From NCBI RefSeq assembly GCF_002835935.1, contig NZ_PJCF01000001.1, positions 310,001-374,000 on the forward strand: a DNA stretch of 64,000 nt. The letters run 5' to 3'. The position numbers and the translations under genes are program-made. Source of the DNA: Paraglaciecola sp. MB-3u-78 (GTDB taxonomy: Bacteria; Pseudomonadota; Gammaproteobacteria; Enterobacterales; Alteromonadaceae). The notes below the pieces were generated by a model. That model ran no database searches and was not told the origin of the DNA. It saw nothing but the letters and a program-made list of their open reading frames with translations. How positions within the stretch are numbered: the stretch's first letter is position 1; each line of letters opens with the position of its first letter. This document shows, piece by piece, positions 58,173 to 64,000 of the stretch.

Positions 58173-58200
58173 AAAAAAGCCGCCAGTAGGCGGCTTTTTT
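58173..58200 (+). terminator. Rho-independent terminator after the yjbE-like gene
   Basis: GCCGCC-AGTA-GGCGGC with flanking A and T runs (58173-58200). It would reduce transcription into the yjbF-like gene, so the small first gene may be made in excess. Confidence 0.92.
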
Positions 58201-58248
58201 ATTGTTGTTTTTTAAAATAATAATCTATCCGGATAGATATAAACCAAC

Positions 58249-58935
58249 ATGAATGTAAAAATCATAACGCTTATTGCACTGATATTGATTCTTATCAGTG
58301 GTTGCAGTGGTACTTACCAAGCTTATTACCAAACATTAAAAATCGCGTTCGCGGAACAAAACGATGCCAAATTGACACTGATGGAAGTGCAGCAATCAGA
58401 TATTGATGTTATGTCGGTAAAACGCGGGAAACGACCTGCAGCTATCATGGCCTTAGCTTATATAGAAAATAGTCAACATAAGTGGGTATCTAGCGACAAC
58501 ACAATGCTTATTATGGATAAAGGCCGCATAATACGTACTATCGGCTTAAATGAAAATCTACTGTATTCATCAAACACCAATTTTGACCCTCTAAAATCAC
58601 TCCCCAGTCACTCGAACGATAAACCAAAACAGCAAAGATGGTCGCGGATAGTAGATCGAACAGGCGATGAATATAGTTACCCCATAGAATCAATATTTAG
58701 CCAAGCATCACCGGATACAGTACAAGCGCTAAGCCTCAATATAGAAGCAATTTTATACGTAGAAACGTTGAATTATAAGGCCCCTGCAAACTATCTCCGA
58801 CTCAACAATAGCTGGCAAAATTACTTCTGGTACGCAAAAAATGGTGAGTTAATAAAAAGTATACAAAAAGTGTCACCTCTTTCTGAATCCCTAGGAATCA
58901 CTTACCTAAGTAGAATTGCGCGCCTAAATCAATAG
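58249..58935 (+). CDS. YjbF/GfcB-family lipoprotein
   Basis: 228 residues with lipobox LISGC (Cys19). KRGKRPAAIMALAYIENSQHKWVSSDN and RIIRTIGL match the YjbF/GfcB family, linked to exopolysaccharide or group 4 capsule export. The C-terminus contains VETLNYKAPANYLRLNNSW. It precedes the yjbG and yjbH homologues by short gaps. Confidence 0.85.
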   Translation: MNVKIITLIALILILISGCSGTYQAYYQTLKIAFAEQNDAKLTLMEVQQSDIDVMSVKRGKRPAAIMALAYIENSQHKWVSSDNTMLIMDKGRIIRTIGLNENLLYSSNTNFDPLKSLPSHSNDKPKQQRWSRIVDRTGDEYSYPIESIFSQASPDTVQALSLNIEAILYVETLNYKAPANYLRLNNSWQNYFWYAKNGELIKSIQKVSPLSESLGITYLSRIARLNQ

Positions 58936-58953
58936 TCACCGGATAAAACAATA

Positions 58954-59697
58954 ATGAATAAATCAGTGTTAATGTGCTTATTAATATTAGACGGCTTAGT
59001 GTTAAATACCGTCATGGCTTCGGTAACTGTGACTGTGAAACAAAAACAATATGTATTTACTCACGAACCGCAATTGATCGAAGTATTAGCTCCCATTGCA
59101 AATCAGGAAAACTGGTACTGGCCAAGTGCTGTATTATATCAGGAGGAAGGTAATCAACTTGAAAAAATGCGTCAATTATTACTTAATAGCCTCACTACCC
59201 TGATCACAATTTACCAAAAAGAAGAGCCTGACATTGCCCTGTCATTAGAACAACTGCATGCGACTATTACCAACTGGCATTTGGCCCGAAGATTACCCAT
59301 TAAAATAGATTACGATTTAGCTCGGTTTTCTGCTGCGGCAAACCCCCAACTCCCCGAAGGTGAATATATATTAGACATTGCCCTGCGAATGAATACTGTA
59401 CAACTGTTTGGAGCCGTGAATAGAACGAATAATGTACCTCATCTGCCTCATGCAGATGTGAGCGAATATATCACTCGTCAAACCCTAACCGATGTGGCTG
59501 ATAAAGACTATGTGATTCTTATTCAAGCTGATGGTCGCGAAATAACTACTCCTGTGGCTTACTGGAATAAAAATCATCAAGAAGTAATGCCTGGCAGCCA
59601 ACTTTTTGTGCCATTTAAGGAATCACTATTTCACCCAGAATTCGCTCTTATCAATCAACAAATAATGACCTTAGCCCAAAATAGAGTCCAGCAATGA
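58954..59697 (+). CDS. YjbG/GfcC-family periplasmic protein
   Basis: 247 residues with an N-terminal signal (MNKSVLMCLLILDGLVLN). The body has the GfcC-type pattern: LIEVLAPIANQENWYWPSAVLYQ, and the helix region IYQKEEPDIALSLEQL. The family acts with YjbF and YjbH in polysaccharide secretion. It lies 18 bases after yjbF-like and 22 before yjbH-like, so it is in the same operon. Confidence 0.85.
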   Translation: MNKSVLMCLLILDGLVLNTVMASVTVTVKQKQYVFTHEPQLIEVLAPIANQENWYWPSAVLYQEEGNQLEKMRQLLLNSLTTLITIYQKEEPDIALSLEQLHATITNWHLARRLPIKIDYDLARFSAAANPQLPEGEYILDIALRMNTVQLFGAVNRTNNVPHLPHADVSEYITRQTLTDVADKDYVILIQADGREITTPVAYWNKNHQEVMPGSQLFVPFKESLFHPEFALINQQIMTLAQNRVQQ

Positions 59698-59719
59698 GAT
59701 TAAACAAAGTAACAAACCG

Positions 59720-61822
59720 ATGAGATTGTATTTATTACTTCTAAGCACGCTAGTGTTTTGTACGTCAATACAAGGTCAAGAATCCAGCCAAACTTGGAAT
59801 CTCACGCCAAAGGGCAGTTCTTTGATGGTGCATGGTGGAACAGGGCTTATTCAAACTCCCACATCACGTATGTTGGCAGACGGTGATTTACGGGTCAGTT
59901 ATACAGACAATGACCAATACCGCTTCTGGTCCGCAACCTTACAATTATTCCCATGGCTGCAGTCAACTGTGCGTTACACAGATGTTCGCACACGTTTGTA
60001 TAGCCCATACCCGAGCTTTAGTGGCGATCAAACCCTAAAAGATAAAGGCATAGACGTTAAGTTTAGAATATCAGAAGAAAGTTACTATCTGCCTGAACTA
60101 TCTATGGGATTTAGAGATTTTGGTGGTACCGGTTTTTTTGAAAGTGAATTCATTGGAATAAGTAAACGAGTAGGTGATTTCGACTTTCATCTTAATATGG
60201 GCTGGGGATACTTAGGCACAACGGGTAATACCTCCAATCCATTTTGCAACCTAAAAGATAGCTTTTGCGACAGGCCTGGTGGATTTACAGGCCTTGGTGG
60301 AAAAATAGATTACCAACGATTTTTTAAAGGGCCTGCGTCAATATTTGGTGGGATAGAATATCAAACACCATGGGCACCCTTGCGTTTAAAGTTAGAATAC
60401 GAGGGTAATAACTACGTAAACGACCGCGCGGGATCATTAGAACAAGATAGACGCTGGAACATAGGCGCAGCTTACAGCTGGAATGACTTTGACTTTAGCC
60501 TCAACTTTCAACGAGGCAACACCATTGGCTTTGGTATCAATTACAATTTTAATTTGCATTCTGCTCGTCAAATAAAAATCGACACCCCACCCCGTGAATT
60601 ATTGCCTGAAAAACAAAATACGTTCTCAATGGCGCAAATAGATCGCACTCGGTTGACCCAAGACTTATATTACCAAGCGGGTTTTGCGGTGAGCACCTCC
60701 CATTTAAGTGAGACAGATGTCACGCTATATGGTCGACAACTTAATTACCGAAATGAAGATGAAGCCATAGAGCGGGTCGGACGAATTATGGCATTTGAAC
60801 TACCGGACACCGTTAAAACCTACCGTATAGTCAATACTGTTGGAGCGGTACCGCTAATTGAGACTGTAATTGATGCTGACAAATTTAAAAAACAAGCCAG
60901 ATATCAAACCCTAGACCCAAATATCAAATCGACCTATCAACGAACGGGTTTGAGCACCGCCACGATTGACAGATACGCCCCTACCAATGCGTCAGGTTTT
61001 TTTACAGGTATTGAAGCTTTCTGGGTACAAACCTTCGGTAACCCTGAAGCCTTTTATTTATATCAAGCCGGAGTACTGGTTAATGGTGGTTACAGTTTTG
61101 ATGGCAAAACCAGTTTTTTAGGCACCATCAAAGTCAATTTATTCGAAAATTATGATAAATTTAATTTCACCACTGATAAAGCGCCAAGTAGTTTGCCCAG
61201 GGTTAGAACTAATGTCAGGGAATATGTTTCAAACCGAGATGTGACCATGCAAAATCTAATGCTGCATTGGAACGACCGTATCGCACCGGATCTGTACGCA
61301 CAAGTCTATGGCGGATATCTAGAGACTATGTATGGTGGTATAGGGGCCGAATTGCTCTATCGTCCAGTAGATAGCAACCTAGCCTTCGGGTTTGATATCA
61401 ATTATGTAAAACAACGTTCTTACGAAAACGAGGTTAAATTCTTTGACTACAAAGTACTAACCGGACACGCTAATATTTACTGGCAACCGACATTCTTAAA
61501 AGACACACTTGTGACCATAAAAGCAGGGCAATACCTCGCTAAAGATAAAGGGGTAACATTTGATTTTGCAAAACGCTTTGACAGTGGAATTATTGTAGGT
61601 GCCTATGCTTCAATCACCAATGTCAGTGCTGAAGAGTATGGAGAAGGAAGCTTTACTAAAGGTTTTTACCTAACTATCCCTTTCGATTTATTCTCTCTTA
61701 AACCATCCAAAGGTAGCGGTAAGATCCCATGGGTACCAATCTCCCGTGATGGAGGGCAGGCATTAAACAGACCTATTGAGTTATATGGTGTAACTAACCA
61801 GCGCTCACCTTTTGCTAGGTAA
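59720..61822 (+). CDS. YjbH/GfcD-family outer-membrane protein
   Basis: A 700-residue exported protein. After a signal peptide (MRLYLLLLSTLVFCTSIQG) comes HGGTGLIQTPTSRMLADGDL, the family N-terminus, then many amphipathic strands of a large beta-barrel (FRDFGGTGFFESEFIGISKR, GGIEYQTPW). YjbH proteins are thought to form outer-membrane pores for exopolysaccharide. It ends the operon; the 214 bp after it hold no gene. Confidence 0.9.
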   Translation: MRLYLLLLSTLVFCTSIQGQESSQTWNLTPKGSSLMVHGGTGLIQTPTSRMLADGDLRVSYTDNDQYRFWSATLQLFPWLQSTVRYTDVRTRLYSPYPSFSGDQTLKDKGIDVKFRISEESYYLPELSMGFRDFGGTGFFESEFIGISKRVGDFDFHLNMGWGYLGTTGNTSNPFCNLKDSFCDRPGGFTGLGGKIDYQRFFKGPASIFGGIEYQTPWAPLRLKLEYEGNNYVNDRAGSLEQDRRWNIGAAYSWNDFDFSLNFQRGNTIGFGINYNFNLHSARQIKIDTPPRELLPEKQNTFSMAQIDRTRLTQDLYYQAGFAVSTSHLSETDVTLYGRQLNYRNEDEAIERVGRIMAFELPDTVKTYRIVNTVGAVPLIETVIDADKFKKQARYQTLDPNIKSTYQRTGLSTATIDRYAPTNASGFFTGIEAFWVQTFGNPEAFYLYQAGVLVNGGYSFDGKTSFLGTIKVNLFENYDKFNFTTDKAPSSLPRVRTNVREYVSNRDVTMQNLMLHWNDRIAPDLYAQVYGGYLETMYGGIGAELLYRPVDSNLAFGFDINYVKQRSYENEVKFFDYKVLTGHANIYWQPTFLKDTLVTIKAGQYLAKDKGVTFDFAKRFDSGIIVGAYASITNVSAEEYGEGSFTKGFYLTIPFDLFSLKPSKGSGKIPWVPISRDGGQALNRPIELYGVTNQRSPFAR

Positions 61823-62036
61823 CATCAAATAATATATACCCCTGTGTCAGAATAGTTGTCACCCCTAAAATTTAATATATTTTAGAACGGGGAACGGTAA
61901 GCGCCCTTTCGCCAATGAAATTTGGACATAAAGATATTATTGGATGTGATATCGATTGAACGGTCGTCAGACTGGCGGTTCGAAGTCCATCCTAGCCAAT
62001 CCCCTGAAGTATTACGTAGTATAAATTTGGCGACAT

Positions 62037-62903
62037 TTACCAGTTATCGGAAAAAGCGCCATCGCGTTTTAGAAGACCATCCCAAAGCCCACAAAGCATA
62101 AACTTTATTCGTTCACGTTTGTTACTTTGCAATAATGCATTGGCAAAAAAACGTATGGGTAAGACTAAAATATTACGTGTTTTCCAATAGGTTGGCACAT
62201 AGCCTCTTCGGGTAAGAATAAGAATGTTCCTAAACTGATAATATAACCTGACTGGTGATCCGACTTTATAGGTTATACCCGCAAACTTACTGCGCCCATC
62301 ACCCAGTTTGTGCACCATCTCAACGTTTTTCGCAATGGCCACTAATAAATTTTGGGTTTTGGCTCGCCAACACCATTCATGGTCGACACCATCAATAAAC
62401 AAAGTCTCGTCCTTAAAACCAATCAACTCAAGTTTGGACAAATCAATCATCATCCCCGAAGAAATAATCTGTGTAACACAAACTAAATTTTCGTAAAGGG
62501 AAATCTCACGCTGTACACGTGGCTTAACGGTTTTCTCAGAAAAAGAACAAATGATGCGTGGGCCAATAGCCACCAATGGCCTGTTTTCTACTTTCGACGC
62601 GACTAATAAGCTCGACAAACGAAACGCAAAATCACCATCTATCACACTATCCTGATCTAACAACATACCGAAGGTGCATCCTGCAGTGTGCAAATCCCTT
62701 AGACCAATATTATGTGCCGCAGCAATGCCAATATTATTTGGGAAATGATGATAGTGAAAGTTGTCATTATTAATAGAAAGCGGGGTGGGAACAGGAGAGT
62801 TGTCTACGATACAAATCACATCAACTTGTTGAGCAGTTGATTGGATAAGACTTTCAGTAAGGTCCATATCAGGCTTGTAAAGTATGATGGTAGCACCAAT
62901 CAC
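62037..62903 (-). CDS. family 2 glycosyltransferase (rhamnosyltransferase-like)
   Basis: 288 residues. The GT-A fold starts IGATIILYKPD, the DXD-type motif is in MLLDQDSVIDGDF, and FIDGVDHEWCWRA is the acceptor-side motif of RfbF/WbbL-type rhamnosyltransferases. The sugar is not known. It overlaps the upstream gene by four bases. Both probably add sugars to the polysaccharide exported by the nearby cluster. Confidence 0.88.
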   Translation of the reverse strand: MIGATIILYKPDMDLTESLIQSTAQQVDVICIVDNSPVPTPLSINNDNFHYHHFPNNIGIAAAHNIGLRDLHTAGCTFGMLLDQDSVIDGDFAFRLSSLLVASKVENRPLVAIGPRIICSFSEKTVKPRVQREISLYENLVCVTQIISSGMMIDLSKLELIGFKDETLFIDGVDHEWCWRAKTQNLLVAIAKNVEMVHKLGDGRSKFAGITYKVGSPVRLYYQFRNILILTRRGYVPTYWKTRNILVLPIRFFANALLQSNKRERIKFMLCGLWDGLLKRDGAFSDNW

Positions 62904-63796
62904 TCGTGTTTAACCTTCTTAGCAAGTAAATATCTATCGAGTTTGTAAGCTAACTTTACTACTTTCGAGGGCATTAGTCGCAAAAATAAAACAGCAAAAG
63001 CGTATACAATATTGCCAACAGTATAGCGCTTAAGTACTCTCATCGCATAAAAACGCGCTTTGAATTCGTTAAGTGATTTATTTAAACCACGTCTTTTATA
63101 AAAATCATTTACTCTTCTAAACTGTAATAATTTTTTACCCAGGTTAGCAAACTGATACCCGGCTGCGGCTAATTCGATCCATAAGAAGTAATCCTGAGTA
63201 TTTCGCAGTGCCTCATTATAACGAAATCCATTTTTAAATACATCAAAACGAATGGCTACCGTAGGATGGTTAATTGAGCAACGCTTGGGCAGAAACTTTA
63301 CAATATCACCATGTTTAAGTGGCAATTTCCTTTTACCAACGACGGCGCCAAATTCATTAATCTCTTTTAATGCACAGCCTAAAACCGATACGTTTTGATG
63401 TTTCTCGAGATAGTCAACTTGTGCAGCAAACCTATTCTCTTCAGAAATGTCATCCGCATCCATACGAAAAAAATATTTAGTCTCGTCGTTTTTAGCTAAG
63501 ACCCAGTCGACTACAAAGTTCATACATGTACTTAAACCCAAATTGCTGCGATTCAGCACCAATATCATTTGCTTATTCTGCCTGCACACATCACACAAAT
63601 AAGTATAAATTTTTTGGTTTATTTCACCGTCAATAACTATAACAAAAACATATTTTTGATAAGTCTGTTGAAGAATACTGTTAATCGCTTGTTCAACCCA
63701 GTCCAACCTATCTTCAATGTAAACAGCCATTCCCACCACTGATTCCGACGAGGCCTCTGGATTTGCGCTAGATATGATTTTGAATGGATTACTCAA
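62900..63796 (-). CDS. family 2 glycosyltransferase
   Basis: 298 residues with VVGMAVYIEDRLDWVEQAI and SILQQTY at the N-terminus, the metal-binding FFRMDADDISEENRF, and LRNTQDYFLWIELA as the catalytic Asp region. The start is a TTG at 63796 with no strong ribosome site; an ATG at 63730 would cut into the fold, so the true start is unsure. The last 200 bases of the window (63797-64000) hold no gene. Confidence 0.85.
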   Translation of the reverse strand: MSNPFKIISSANPEASSESVVGMAVYIEDRLDWVEQAINSILQQTYQKYVFVIVIDGEINQKIYTYLCDVCRQNKQMILVLNRSNLGLSTCMNFVVDWVLAKNDETKYFFRMDADDISEENRFAAQVDYLEKHQNVSVLGCALKEINEFGAVVGKRKLPLKHGDIVKFLPKRCSINHPTVAIRFDVFKNGFRYNEALRNTQDYFLWIELAAAGYQFANLGKKLLQFRRVNDFYKRRGLNKSLNEFKARFYAMRVLKRYTVGNIVYAFAVLFLRLMPSKVVKLAYKLDRYLLAKKVKHE

Positions 63797-64000
63797 ATTG
63801 AAAGGCGACCTATATTTGTATTATTACTTTACCGCTAACCACTAATAATACAGCTTCGCGTGGGTATCAAAAAATTTGACGAGCGAGTATATCAAATTTA
63901 TCTAACAAAGCACTAAGCCTTGATTATTAATGCTTGATAGTTAGGAATTGTTGACCAAGGTGATCACTCTTTAGCCATCTAGCTTAAGATTGGAATAACC

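Noticed and set aside
61960-62012. tRNA-like end (GGTTCGAAGTCC ... TAGCCAA)
   Set aside because: The arms do not pair as a T-stem and no acceptor or anticodon stem is found upstream.

Overview
This window looks like chromosome of a marine gammaproteobacterium of the order Alteromonadales (Paraglaciecola/Glaciecola/Alteromonas type). This is inferred from protein content and gene order: DUF3549/DUF3301 and DUF3192 proteins, a yqcA-truC-yqcC ... csrB ... syd-queF-ppnN neighbourhood, a yjbEFGH-type exopolysaccharide cluster, a PEP-CTERM protein, an alternative oxidase and ice-binding-like (DUF3494) domains. No rRNA, tRNA or CRISPR array was seen.

Region 1 (1-15.1 kb) is an accessory zone full of wreckage. 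It holds the 5' end of a DUF3494-like secreted protein, an intact IS66-family element with an 8-bp target duplication, an alternative oxidase behind a palindromic FNR-type box, a broken reverse transcriptase, a PEP-CTERM gene frameshifted by a 7-bp duplication in its signal peptide, an IS4-family pseudogene, a 1,486-residue Asn/Gly-repeat protein ending in a DUF3494-like domain, a truncated DUF3494 paralogue, a tyrosine recombinase fragment, a frameshifted beta-propeller lipoprotein and the 3' part of a D-cysteine desulfhydrase-like gene. The leader regions of two DUF3494-type genes are copies of each other.

Region 2 (15.1-23.7 kb) is an iron-sulphur block: sufBCDS-sufA-sufT-sufE, a ferredoxin-NADP reductase and lipA. 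Two tandem IscR type 1-like boxes lie upstream of sufB. In the few lines I counted, GC was higher in suf than in flanking genes. The block ends against a remnant of nth that encodes only its FeS-cluster C-terminus, so it was probably placed here by recombination.

Region 3 (23.7-34 kb) encodes type IV pilus minor pilins in two minus-strand sets: pilV-pilW-pilX-pilY1-pilE, and a second FimT/PilW/PilX/PilV-like set. A pilE-like gene is divergent from the second set.

Region 4 (34-45 kb) has a frameshifted M16 zinc peptidase lipoprotein, then the conserved housekeeping order murJ, ribF, ileS-lspA-fkpB-ispH, with rpsT divergent from murJ. Region 5 (45-55.2 kb) has yqcA, truC, yqcC, DUF3549, DUF3301, a CsrB-family regulatory RNA with a GacA/UvrY-type box, GNAT, DUF3192, syd, queF, ppnN, a second DUF3192 protein, a broken ORF and a ComEA-like helix-hairpin-helix protein.

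Region 6 (55.2-64 kb) is for surface polysaccharide: ugd-galU make UDP-glucose and UDP-glucuronate, a yjbE/F/G/H-type cluster acts in export or assembly, and two overlapping family 2 glycosyltransferases follow. Gene calls rest on reading translations and motifs; no database search was run.
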